The translations under genes and the position numbers were made by a program. A stretch of DNA of 64,000 nt from an uncultured Curtobacterium sp. GTDB taxonomy: Bacteria > Actinomycetota > Actinomycetes > Actinomycetales > Microbacteriaceae. This document shows, in pieces, positions 1-8,489 of this stretch; the stretch's first letter is position 1; the number at the start of each line of letters is the position of its first letter. The notes below the pieces were generated by a model, which made no database searches, was not told the origin of the DNA, and saw only the letters and a program-made list of their open reading frames with translations. Where the stretch lies: the NCBI GenBank assembly GCA_913778205.1, contig CAJYUW010000047.1, positions 1 through 64,000 of the forward strand, written 5' to 3'.

Positions 1-1069
<1,069 letters not shown>

Positions 1070-1086
1070 CCGAGGCGGACGTGCAC

Positions 1087-1120
1087 GAGCGCCCGTCGGG
1101 ATCCGTCCCGACGGGCGCTC
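1087..1120 (+). terminator. Hairpin terminator after the sortase-anchored protein
   Basis: A perfect 15-bp inverted repeat (1087-1101 with 1106-1120) with a TCCG loop lies 17 bp after the stop at 1069. There is no T-tract, as is usual for GC-rich actinobacteria. Confidence 0.75.
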
Positions 1121-1182
1121 GGTCGCGTCCGTGGTCGCGAGCGGGCGCGCCTCCGCAGTGCTGGTCGCGCCCGATCACCGCA

Positions 1183-1230
1183 GACGGACGGGAGGCACGT
1201 GGCGAACCCGCCACGTGCCTCCCGTCCGTC
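1183..1230. repeat. Intergenic palindrome family, copy 1 (perfect 22-bp arms)
   Basis: Arms 1183-1204 and 1209-1230 are perfectly complementary around a 4-base loop. The arm holds the family core GACGGACGGGAGGC followed by ACGTGGCG. It sits between convergent genes (sortase-anchored protein and msrA), so here it could act as a bidirectional terminator. Further copies lie near 23.2, 24.1, 37.5 and 41.2 kb. Confidence 0.85.
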
Positions 1231-1258
1231 GTGCGCTCACGCCGTCAGGCGTGCGCGA

Positions 1259-1780
1259 CTACGCCGAGGCGGTCGCCTCGTCGCGGTGCGGGAGCTTCCA
1301 CCCCGGGCGCACGAAGTGGCAGGTGTACCCGTTCGGGAGCTTCTCGAGGTAGTCCTGGTGCTCCTCCTCGGCCTCCCAGAAGTCGCCGGCGGGCTCGACC
1401 TCGGTGACGACCTTGCCCGGCCAGAGCCCGGAGGCGTCGACGTCGGCGATCGTGTCGAGCGCGACCTGGTGCTGCTCGTCGTTCGCGTAGAAGATCGCGG
1501 AGCGGTAGCTGCGGCCGACGTCGTTGCCCTGGCGGTCCTTCGTCGACGGGTCGTGGATCTGGAAGAAGAACTCGAGCAGGTCGCGGTAGGAGATCTGCGA
1601 CGGGTCGAACACGATCTCGACGGCCTCGGCGTGGTCACCGTGGTTGCGGTACGTCGCGTTCGGGGTGTCACCGCCCGAGTAGCCGACGCGGGTGCTGATC
1701 ACGCCCGGGCGTCGACGGAGGAGCTGCTGCGCTCCCCAGAAGCAGCCTCCGGCGAGGATGGCGGTCTCGGTGGTGGTCAT
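1259..1780 (-). CDS. msrA: Peptide-methionine (S)-S-oxide reductase MsrA
   Basis: This 173-residue cytoplasmic enzyme reduces methionine-S-sulfoxide in proteins and free methionine, using thioredoxin as donor. It shows the family signature GGCFWG near the N-terminus with catalytic Cys13, followed by RVGYSGG and the conserved NHGDHAEAV segment. The length is normal for the short MsrA type. The start is fixed by a strong AGGAGG ribosome site about 5 bases ahead of the ATG at 1780; longer frames upstream have no such signal. It stands alone, divergent from the LacI-family gene, and probably belongs to the general oxidative-stress repair set. Confidence 0.95.
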   Translation of the reverse strand: MTTTETAILAGGCFWGAQQLLRRRPGVISTRVGYSGGDTPNATYRNHGDHAEAVEIVFDPSQISYRDLLEFFFQIHDPSTKDRQGNDVGRSYRSAIFYANDEQHQVALDTIADVDASGLWPGKVVTEVEPAGDFWEAEEEHQDYLEKLPNGYTCHFVRPGWKLPHRDEATASA

Positions 1781-1891
1781 GCTGGCCTCCTGGTGGTCGT
1801 CGTGCCGCTGGCTGCGGCACCGTCTGGTCCAACCGAGGGTACGGCGCTGGTGTTCCCGGATCGCTGGAGCAGCGCGATGCGGAGCCCGCTG

Positions 1892-1944
1892 TTGCATGCG
1901 CGATCGCGATCGGGTATACCTAAACCGGTTCAATGAAACCGGTT
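1892..1944 (+). promoter_or_regulatory. Promoter and paired LacI-type operator ahead of the sugar operon
   Basis: A -35 box TTGCAT (1892-1897) and a -10 box TATACC (1915-1920) are separated by 17 bp. Immediately downstream are two copies of the palindrome AACCGGTT (1923-1930 and 1937-1944), each inside a wider AAACCGGTTCA context, 14 bp centre to centre. CG-centred palindromes of this kind are typical LacI-family operators. Their position over the start site predicts that the regulator encoded next represses its own operon until sugar is present. Confidence 0.75.
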
Positions 1945-1984
1945 CAAACGACCGGTGCGACGCAACACGGCAAGGAGGCCCTCG

Positions 1985-3013
1985 ATGGAACGACGACCGA
2001 CCATCGTCGACGTCGCCCGGCAGGCGGGCGTCTCGAAGGGCCTTGTGTCGCTGGCGCTCAACGACCGACCGGGCGTGAACCAGGCGACCAAGGAGCGCAT
2101 CCGCGCCGCCGCCGCCGAGATCGGCTGGCGCCCGAACCCCGCTGCCCGCAGCCTGACGAGCCGGCGCGCCTACGCCCTCGGCCTGGTCGTGAAGCGCGAC
2201 CCGCGGATCATCGAGACCGACCCGTTCTTCGCGGCCTTCATCGCCGGGCTCGAGACCGTCCTCGCCGGCCGCGGACAGGTCCTCGTGCTCAGCGTCGTGC
2301 CCGACCCGGCAGCCGAGGAGCGCGCCTACCGGTCGCTGACCGCCGACGGCCGTGTCGACGGCTTCATCCTCACCGACCTCCTCCGACACGACCACCGCAT
2401 CGAACTCCTCGCCGAGCTCGACGTCCGCGGGGTGACCCTGGGCGAGCCGGACGTCCCGACGACCCTGCCCGCCGTCCGACGCGAGTACGAGCACGGCATC
2501 GACGAGCTCGTCCGCTACCTGGCGGGGCTCGGTCACGAGCGGATCGCGCACGTCGCCGGCAACGAGGACATGCTCCACGGTCGGGCCCGCCGCGAGCAGT
2601 TCGAGCGGATCGCCGCCGAGCTCGGGGTCCAGGCGCGGGTGCTCCCGACGGACTTCTCCCCGGAGCAGGGTGCCGAAGCCACCCGCCAGCTCCTCGCGCT
2701 CGAGCCCGACGTCCGCCCGACGGCCGTCGTCTACGGCAACGACCCCATGGCGGTCGCCGGCATGGCGGTCGCCCAGGGTGCGGGCCTCCGGATCCCCGAC
2801 GACCTGTCGGTCACCGGTCTGGACGGCTCCCAGATCGGTCAGTACGTGTACCCGGCGCTCACCACGCTGGACAACGACCCGGTCGAGTGGGGGCGCGTCG
2901 TCGCGACGACGCTGCTCGACCTCATCGACGGCAACGACCCCGTCGACCGCACCCTGACCCCGGCACGGCTGATCGTGCGCGGGTCGACGGGCGCGCCCGC
3001 GCCCCGGCCCTGA
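1985..3013 (+). CDS. LacI-family transcriptional regulator of the sugar operon
   Basis: The protein has 342 residues. The N-terminal helix-turn-helix (residues about 5-50) has the LacI pattern [20 protein letters not shown] followed by a hinge helix ([11 protein letters not shown]). The rest is a periplasmic-binding-protein-like sugar-sensing core ending with the typical LTTLDN and [11 protein letters not shown] segments. The start is the ATG at 1985, with AAGGAGG 6 bases upstream; an in-frame ATG 30 bases earlier lacks a site. It is the first gene of a co-directional operon with a carbohydrate ABC importer and glycosidases, so it most likely represses that operon through the AACCGGTT pair. 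The effector is probably a mannoside or gluco-oligosaccharide fragment; that part is inference. Confidence 0.9.
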   Translation: MERRPTIVDVARQAGVSKGLVSLALNDRPGVNQATKERIRAAAAEIGWRPNPAARSLTSRRAYALGLVVKRDPRIIETDPFFAAFIAGLETVLAGRGQVLVLSVVPDPAAEERAYRSLTADGRVDGFILTDLLRHDHRIELLAELDVRGVTLGEPDVPTTLPAVRREYEHGIDELVRYLAGLGHERIAHVAGNEDMLHGRARREQFERIAAELGVQARVLPTDFSPEQGAEATRQLLALEPDVRPTAVVYGNDPMAVAGMAVAQGAGLRIPDDLSVTGLDGSQIGQYVYPALTTLDNDPVEWGRVVATTLLDLIDGNDPVDRTLTPARLIVRGSTGAPAPRP

Positions 3014-3066
3014 CGCCGGCCGAGCACCACCGACCACCACCGAGCACCACCCACGAAGGAGTCACC

Positions 3067-4365
3067 ATGCAACGGCGCATGCTCGCCATCGGGACCGCGA
3101 TCGCCGCGGCCACCGCACTCGCCCTGTCCGGATGTTCCGGCGGGGGCAGCGCGTCCAACAGCGACGCGATGAAGGCCAAGGGCCCGATCACCATCTGGTA
3201 CTCGAACAACGAACAAGAGGTCCAGTGGGGCAAGGCCGCCGTGGCGTCCTGGAACAAGGACCACCCGGACCAGCAGGTCAAGGGCCAGGAGGTCCCGGCC
3301 GGCAAGAGCACCGAAGAGGTCATCGGCGCCGCCATCACCGCGGGCACGACGCCCTGCCTCGTGTTCAACAACCTGCCGGCAGCGACCGGCCAGTTCCAGA
3401 AGCAGGGCGGCCTCGTCGACCTGTCGAAGTTCAGCGGCGCGGACGCCTACATCGAAGCCCGCTCCGGTGACACGGCCGACCAGTACAAGTCCTCCGACGG
3501 CGACCTCTACCAGATGCCGTGGAAGTCGAACCCGGTGATGATCTTCTACAACAAGGCGATCTTCAAGAAGGCCGGACTCGACACCGAGGACCCGAAGCTG
3601 AGCACCTACGACGAGTTCCTCGCCGCCGCCGCGAAGATCAAGGCCTCGGGCGCGGCTCCCTACGCGATCTACCCGACGCCGACGAGCGAGTTCTTCCAGC
3701 CGAACTTCGACTACCTGCCGCTCTACGCCGCCGCGACCGGCGGCAAGGGCATGGCGACGAAGGACGGCAAGGCGACCTTCGACACCCAGGCCGGCCGCGA
3801 CGTCGCCGAGTTCTGGAAGACCGTGTACCAGAAGGGCTACGCCGGCACCGAGCAGCTGCAGGGCGACGCGTTCGCCACCGGCAAGGCCGCGATGGCGATC
3901 GTCGGCCCGTGGGCGATCGCGTCCTACAAGGGCAAGGTCGACTGGGGCAGCGTGCCCGTCCCGACCAAGGACGGCATCTCCGCCGACCAGACCTGGACCT
4001 TCCCGGACGCCAAGAACATCGGCATGTACTCGTCCTGCAAGAACCAGGGCACCGCGTGGGACTTCCTGCAGTACGCCACGAGCAAGGACCAGGACCAGAA
4101 GCTCCTCGAGACGACGGGCCAGATGCCGATCCGGAAGGACCTCGCCACCACGTACGCCGACTACTTCTCGCAGAACCCCTCGTACAAGGAGTTCGGCTCG
4201 CAGGCGGCCCGCACGGTCGACGACCCGGCCGGCGCGAACACGATCGCCGCGCTCCAGGGCTTCCGTGACTTCTACACGAAGGCCGTCATCTCCGGGCAGG
4301 GCAACCTCGACTCGCAGCTGGGGGCCGCGGCGTCGAAGTTCACCCAGCAGATGCAGCAGCAGTAG
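3067..4365 (+). CDS. Carbohydrate ABC transporter substrate-binding lipoprotein
   Basis: The 432-residue protein begins with a lipoprotein signal peptide, with lipobox LSGC and lipidated Cys23. The mature part follows the family 1 solute-binding fold (MalE/UgpB type), with PITIWYSNN at the start and an MPWKSNPVMIFYNK segment characteristic of sugar binders. It should be anchored to the outer face of the membrane and deliver a sugar or oligosaccharide to the two permeases that follow. Ribosome site GAAGGAG lies just upstream. No ATPase gene is in the operon, so a shared MsiK-type ATPase elsewhere would have to energise it, as is common in actinobacteria. Confidence 0.93.
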   Translation: MQRRMLAIGTAIAAATALALSGCSGGGSASNSDAMKAKGPITIWYSNNEQEVQWGKAAVASWNKDHPDQQVKGQEVPAGKSTEEVIGAAITAGTTPCLVFNNLPAATGQFQKQGGLVDLSKFSGADAYIEARSGDTADQYKSSDGDLYQMPWKSNPVMIFYNKAIFKKAGLDTEDPKLSTYDEFLAAAAKIKASGAAPYAIYPTPTSEFFQPNFDYLPLYAAATGGKGMATKDGKATFDTQAGRDVAEFWKTVYQKGYAGTEQLQGDAFATGKAAMAIVGPWAIASYKGKVDWGSVPVPTKDGISADQTWTFPDAKNIGMYSSCKNQGTAWDFLQYATSKDQDQKLLETTGQMPIRKDLATTYADYFSQNPSYKEFGSQAARTVDDPAGANTIAALQGFRDFYTKAVISGQGNLDSQLGAAASKFTQQMQQQ

Positions 4366-4380
4366 GACGGGAGGCCCGGC

Positions 4381-5337
4381 TTGACCACGCAGACCGCGTC
4401 ACGTGCGCGCGGGGTCACGCCGGGCAGCCCGACGGGCGGCGGCCGGAAGCCGCTGCACGTCCGACTGCTCGGCAAGAACCCCCTTGGGTGGCTCTTCAGC
4501 GCCCCCTACCTGGTGTTCGTCATCGCGATCTTCGCCTACCCGGTGTGCTTCGCGGTGTACATGTCCTTCAAGGACTACTTCTTCTCCGCTCCCGGCGTGA
4601 ACGTCGACCGCCCGTGGGTGGGGTTGCAGAACTACGTGCAGGTCTTCCAGGACCCGCAGGTGTTGCAGTCGTTCCGGAACGTCGGCGTGTTCCTCGTCAT
4701 CAACGTGCCGCTGACCGTCGTGCTCGCCCTCGTGCTGGCCTCGGCGCTCAACGGGGCGGTGCGCTGGGGGACGTTCTTCCGGGTCAGCTACTACGTGCCC
4801 TACGTCACCGCGAGCGTCGCGGTCGTCGGGGTCTGGCTGTTCCTGTTCAGCCAGGGCGGCGTCGTGAACGGGGTCCTCGGACCGCTGGCGCCGAGCCCGT
4901 CGTGGCTGAGCAACTCCGCGCTGGCGATGCCGATGATCGCCGTGTTCGTCACCTGGAAGCAGCTCGGGTTCTACATCCTGCTGTACCTGGCGGCGCTGCA
5001 GAACGTGCCGAAGGAGCTCTACGAATCGGCGTCCACCGACGGCGCCGGCAAGATCCGGCAGTTCTTCTCGGTGACCGTCCCCGGAGTCCGCCCCGCCACG
5101 GTGCTCGTGCTCCTGCTCAGCACCGTGACCGGCGCCAACCTGTTCACCGAGCCGTACCTGCTCACCGGCGGCGGCGGGCCGAACGGCGCGTCCACCAGCC
5201 CCGTCCTGCTCATCTACCAGCAGGGCATCCAGCAGGGCCACCCCGGCTACGCGGCGGCCATCGGCATCGTCCTGATGATCGGCGTCCTGATCATCGCGTT
5301 CCTGCAGAACCGATTCGCAGGTGGGAGGGAATCATGA
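4381..5337 (+). CDS. Sugar ABC transporter permease 1 (MalF/UgpA type)
   Basis: This 318-residue inner-membrane protein has six predicted transmembrane segments and the cytoplasmic EAA loop, about residues 212-235 (ELYESASTDGAGKIRQFF), that docks to the ATPase. The start is TTG at 4381, supported by GGGAGG 6 bases upstream and the absence of a better ATG or GTG. It lies 15 bp after the binding-protein gene and overlaps the next permease by ATGA, so the two permeases are translationally coupled. Together they form the heteromeric channel for the sugar captured by the lipoprotein. Confidence 0.93.
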   Translation: MTTQTASRARGVTPGSPTGGGRKPLHVRLLGKNPLGWLFSAPYLVFVIAIFAYPVCFAVYMSFKDYFFSAPGVNVDRPWVGLQNYVQVFQDPQVLQSFRNVGVFLVINVPLTVVLALVLASALNGAVRWGTFFRVSYYVPYVTASVAVVGVWLFLFSQGGVVNGVLGPLAPSPSWLSNSALAMPMIAVFVTWKQLGFYILLYLAALQNVPKELYESASTDGAGKIRQFFSVTVPGVRPATVLVLLLSTVTGANLFTEPYLLTGGGGPNGASTSPVLLIYQQGIQQGHPGYAAAIGIVLMIGVLIIAFLQNRFAGGRES

Positions 5338-6278
5338 CCGAGGCGACCATCCCCCAGGCCGCATCCGAGTTGACGGAGACGACCCGTGCCTCCCGGCAGG
5401 AGACCCCGAGACGGCGGCGGCCCCGCCGCATGGACGGGGTGCAGCTGACCCGCGGCCAGGCCGCGCTGCGGTTCGTCGTGCTGCTCGCCGGCGCGCTGCT
5501 CTTCCTGTTCCCGTTCTGGTACATGGTGATCGGCTCGCTCCAACGAGAGCCCGACACGAGCGTCGCCGGCGCGTTCCCGAACCCCGCGAACATCGACCTG
5601 CACAACTACGCGCAGATCGACTCCCGCGTGGACCTGCTGCAAGGGCTCGTGAACTCGGGCATCTTCACCGCCGGCGTCGTGCTTTGCACGGTCGTGTTCG
5701 GCGTCCTCGCCGGCTACGCACTGTCGGTGCTGCAGTGGAAGGGCCGCGGCGTGACGTTCGCGCTCGCGCTGCTCGTGCAGGTCGTGCCGTTCCAGCTGCT
5801 GATGATCCCGCTGTACGTCCTCATCGCCCGCGACTACGGCCTGAGCGACAACTACCTCGGCATGATCCTGCCGTTCGCGATCAACTCCGCAGCGGTGGTG
5901 ATCTTCCGGCAGTACTTCCTGCAGGTGCCGCAGGAGATCTTCGACGCCGCACGCATCGACGGCGCCGGGGAGCTCCGGGTGCTCTGGAACGTCGCGATCC
6001 CGCTCATCCGACCGGCACTCGTCACCGTCGTGCTGGTCACGTTCATCGGGCCGTGGAACGAGTTCCTCTGGCCGTTCCTCATCACGAAGGAAGCCTCCAT
6101 GCAACCCCTCGCCGTCTCGCTGGCGAACTACATCTCGAACGTCGCGTCCTCGACCGCGAACCCGTACGGCGCGATCCTCGCCGGCGCGGTCGTGCTCGCC
6201 GCCCCGGTGGTCGTCCTGTTCATCGTCTTCCAGCGGTGGTTCATCGCGACCGACATCGGATCGGGGGTGAAGGGCTGA
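5334..6278 (+). CDS. Sugar ABC transporter permease 2 (MalG/UgpE type)
   Basis: The 314-residue membrane protein has six predicted transmembrane helices and the conserved EAA loop QEIFDAARIDGAGELRVLW. The N-terminal 40 residues are charged and probably cytoplasmic. The start ATG overlaps the stop of permease 1 (ATGA) and has GGGAGG upstream, which fixes the start although the frame is open much further 5'. The WNEFLWPFL segment near the last helices is typical of carbohydrate permeases. It is partner of the preceding permease; its stop overlaps the next gene by one base. Confidence 0.93.
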   Translation: MTEATIPQAASELTETTRASRQETPRRRRPRRMDGVQLTRGQAALRFVVLLAGALLFLFPFWYMVIGSLQREPDTSVAGAFPNPANIDLHNYAQIDSRVDLLQGLVNSGIFTAGVVLCTVVFGVLAGYALSVLQWKGRGVTFALALLVQVVPFQLLMIPLYVLIARDYGLSDNYLGMILPFAINSAAVVIFRQYFLQVPQEIFDAARIDGAGELRVLWNVAIPLIRPALVTVVLVTFIGPWNEFLWPFLITKEASMQPLAVSLANYISNVASSTANPYGAILAGAVVLAAPVVVLFIVFQRWFIATDIGSGVKG

Positions 6279-7375
6279 TGCCGACGCTCACCACCGACCT
6301 GCTCGCCGCGGAGTACCAGCGGGCGCTGCAGCACACGAACGCGCTCACCGACCGCATCTCGACCGACGACTTCTCGGCGCACTACGACGACCCGCCGACC
6401 TGGATGATCGGGCCGTTCCGTCGCGAGCCGTCGCTCACCTTCACGGCACCCGAGTGGTCCGACCCGACCGGCATCGGCTGGACGGCGTCGTCGGTCTTCA
6501 ACCCGACGCTCGCGGTCGCGCCCGACGCGCGCGGCACCGTGGTCGCGGTGGACCCCGCCACCGGCCTGGAGGCACGACACGCCCTCCACCTCGTCTACCG
6601 GGCGTCCCCGGTGAAGGAGTCGACGTCGTCCCGGATCGGGCACGCGGTCCTGACCGCGGACGGCTGGGTCGACGACGGCGCACCGATCCTCTGGCCGACG
6701 GAACCGAACGAGGGACTCGGCGTCGAGGACCCGAAGCTCTACCGCGCCGAGGGGCGCTGGTGGTGCTACTACAACGCGATCTGGGACACCCGCGGCACCG
6801 ACCTCCGCGAGACCTACCCGGACGCGGGCGACGTCGGCTGCGACATCGCGCTGGCCGTCTCCGACGACCTCGTGCACTGGGAGAAGACCGGCGTCGTCGT
6901 GCCGTACGAGGTCTCGCACCTCTGGGCGAAGGGGGCGGTGATCCCGCGGGACGACCGCGGCAACGCCGTCCGGATCGGTGGCGAGTACCTCATGTACGTC
7001 TCCGAGGGCTGCGGCGGGAAGCTGACGGTGGGGCACTCGGACGACATGCTCCACTGGACCTTCACGCACGAGGACTACCTCGACGTCAGTTCCCTCGGGC
7101 AGCACGTGCACGAGGTCGCCTGCGCCGTGGTCGACGGCGACCGTCTCGTCCTCGACTTCTTCCTCGCCGACCACGACGGCGCGTTCGCCGCCGGACAGGC
7201 CCGGTACGACGTCGACGCCCCGTTCACCCAGCTCGACGTCCACGCCGGCGGTTCCCTCGCGTGGGGCGGACTACTCCGGTGGCCGACGCCGGACGGGCCG
7301 CGGGTCTTCGCCCAGGGGTGGGACGCCCCGCGCGGCAGCCGCGAGCTGTACCTGTACCAGGAGGTCCCCGCATGA
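6278..7375 (+). CDS. Five-bladed beta-propeller glycoside hydrolase (GH43/GH130-like), cytoplasmic
   Basis: The protein has 365 residues and no signal peptide. The centre holds GVEDPKLYRAEGRWWCYY, the EDPK/R box that in GH130 and related five-bladed propeller glycosidases lines the active site, followed by repeated blade motifs such as IALAVSDDLVHWEK and LTVGHSDDMLHWTF. The exact GH family cannot be named from sequence reading alone. It overlaps permease 2 (TGATG) and the next gene (ATGA), so it is made together with the importer. It probably trims the imported oligosaccharide inside the cell. Substrate is inferred to be a mannoside because of the GH130 neighbour. Confidence 0.8.
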   Translation: MPTLTTDLLAAEYQRALQHTNALTDRISTDDFSAHYDDPPTWMIGPFRREPSLTFTAPEWSDPTGIGWTASSVFNPTLAVAPDARGTVVAVDPATGLEARHALHLVYRASPVKESTSSRIGHAVLTADGWVDDGAPILWPTEPNEGLGVEDPKLYRAEGRWWCYYNAIWDTRGTDLRETYPDAGDVGCDIALAVSDDLVHWEKTGVVVPYEVSHLWAKGAVIPRDDRGNAVRIGGEYLMYVSEGCGGKLTVGHSDDMLHWTFTHEDYLDVSSLGQHVHEVACAVVDGDRLVLDFFLADHDGAFAAGQARYDVDAPFTQLDVHAGGSLAWGGLLRWPTPDGPRVFAQGWDAPRGSRELYLYQEVPA

Positions 7376-8445
7376 CCCGCACCGTCCCCGCTGCCGAGTT
7401 CCCCTACGCGCTCGAGCGCATCGGCCTCGTGATGGAGCCGCTCACCGACGAACCGCTCGAGGCCGAGGGCGTCCTCAACCCCGGCAGCGGACGCGGACCG
7501 GACGGCGAGCTCTACCTGCTGCCCCGGCTCGTGGCCGACGGCAACGTGTCCCGCATCGGCATCGCCAGGGTCGTCGTCGAGGACGGGGTCCCCACCGGCG
7601 TCGAACGGCAGGGGGTCGTGCTCGAACCGGAGCGCTCGTGGGAGGTCGGCGCCGTGAACGCCGGCGTCGAGGACCCGCGGACCACGTGGGTGCCGGCGCT
7701 CGAGCAGCACGTGATGACGTACGTGGCGTACGGCCCGCTCGGCCCGCACACCGCGGTCGCCGTGTCGCGCGACCTGCGCTCGTGGCAGCGCCTCGGCCCG
7801 GTGCGGTTCGCCTACGACGACGCGCTCGACGTCGACCTGGCGATGTACTTCAACAAGGACTGCGTGTTCCTGCCGGAGCCCGTCACCGCCCCAGACGGCG
7901 TGGAGAGCCTCGCCGTGCTGCACCGGCCGGGGTGGGACCTCTCCGAGATCCGGCCCTCCGAGGGGCTGCACGCGCCCGGCTGGGTCGACGACACCCGACC
8001 GTCCATCTGGGTCTCGTTCGTGCCGCTCGACCGGGTGCGCGAGGACGTCGGGGCGCTCGCCGAGTGGCGGGGGCACCGGGTGCTCGCCGGGCCGACCGAG
8101 GCGTGGGAGGAGCTCAAGATCGGCGCGGGCCCCGCCCCGGTCCGGGTTCCAGAGGGGTGGCTCCTGCTGCACCACGGCGTCGCCGGCGAGCTCGTCGGCT
8201 CGCTCGCGCAGCAGCAGCACGTGAACTACGCCGCGGGCGGCATGATCCTCGACGCCGAGCGCCCGTGGGAGGTCCTCGTCCGCACGGCCGAGCCGCTCAT
8301 GACCGCGGACACCGACGACGAACGCTCCGGCATCGTGCCGAACGTCGTGTTCCCCACCGCCGTCGAGGAGATCGACGGCGTCCACCACGTCTTCTACGGC
8401 ATGGCGGACTCCAAGATCGGTGTCGCACGACTCGTGCGGCGCTGA
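7372..8445 (+). CDS. GH130-family beta-mannoside phosphorylase or beta-1,2-mannosidase
   Basis: This 357-residue cytoplasmic enzyme shows the GH130 pattern: AGVEDPRTTWVP, YVAYGPLGPHTAVAVS, a YFNKDCVFLPEPV box, KIGAGPAPVRVPEGWLLL, and a closing VFYGMADSKIGVA. GH130 enzymes either phosphorolyse beta-mannosides, releasing mannose-1-phosphate, or hydrolyse beta-1,2-mannosides. Telling them apart depends on phosphate-binding residues that I cannot assign with confidence here. It is coupled to the preceding propeller enzyme by an ATGA overlap. With the importer and secreted glycosidase it suggests a route that cuts a mannose-containing polymer outside, imports fragments and finishes inside. Confidence 0.85.
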   Translation: MTRTVPAAEFPYALERIGLVMEPLTDEPLEAEGVLNPGSGRGPDGELYLLPRLVADGNVSRIGIARVVVEDGVPTGVERQGVVLEPERSWEVGAVNAGVEDPRTTWVPALEQHVMTYVAYGPLGPHTAVAVSRDLRSWQRLGPVRFAYDDALDVDLAMYFNKDCVFLPEPVTAPDGVESLAVLHRPGWDLSEIRPSEGLHAPGWVDDTRPSIWVSFVPLDRVREDVGALAEWRGHRVLAGPTEAWEELKIGAGPAPVRVPEGWLLLHHGVAGELVGSLAQQQHVNYAAGGMILDAERPWEVLVRTAEPLMTADTDDERSGIVPNVVFPTAVEEIDGVHHVFYGMADSKIGVARLVRR

Positions 8446-8489
8446 CCGCCCACCCGCCCTCAGAACCCACCTTCGAACGAGGAGATGCA

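Noticed and set aside
7638..8489. 5' extension of the secreted glycosidase frame back to 7638
   Set aside because: It overlaps the GH130 gene completely in another frame; the signal peptide and ribosome site fix the start at 8490.
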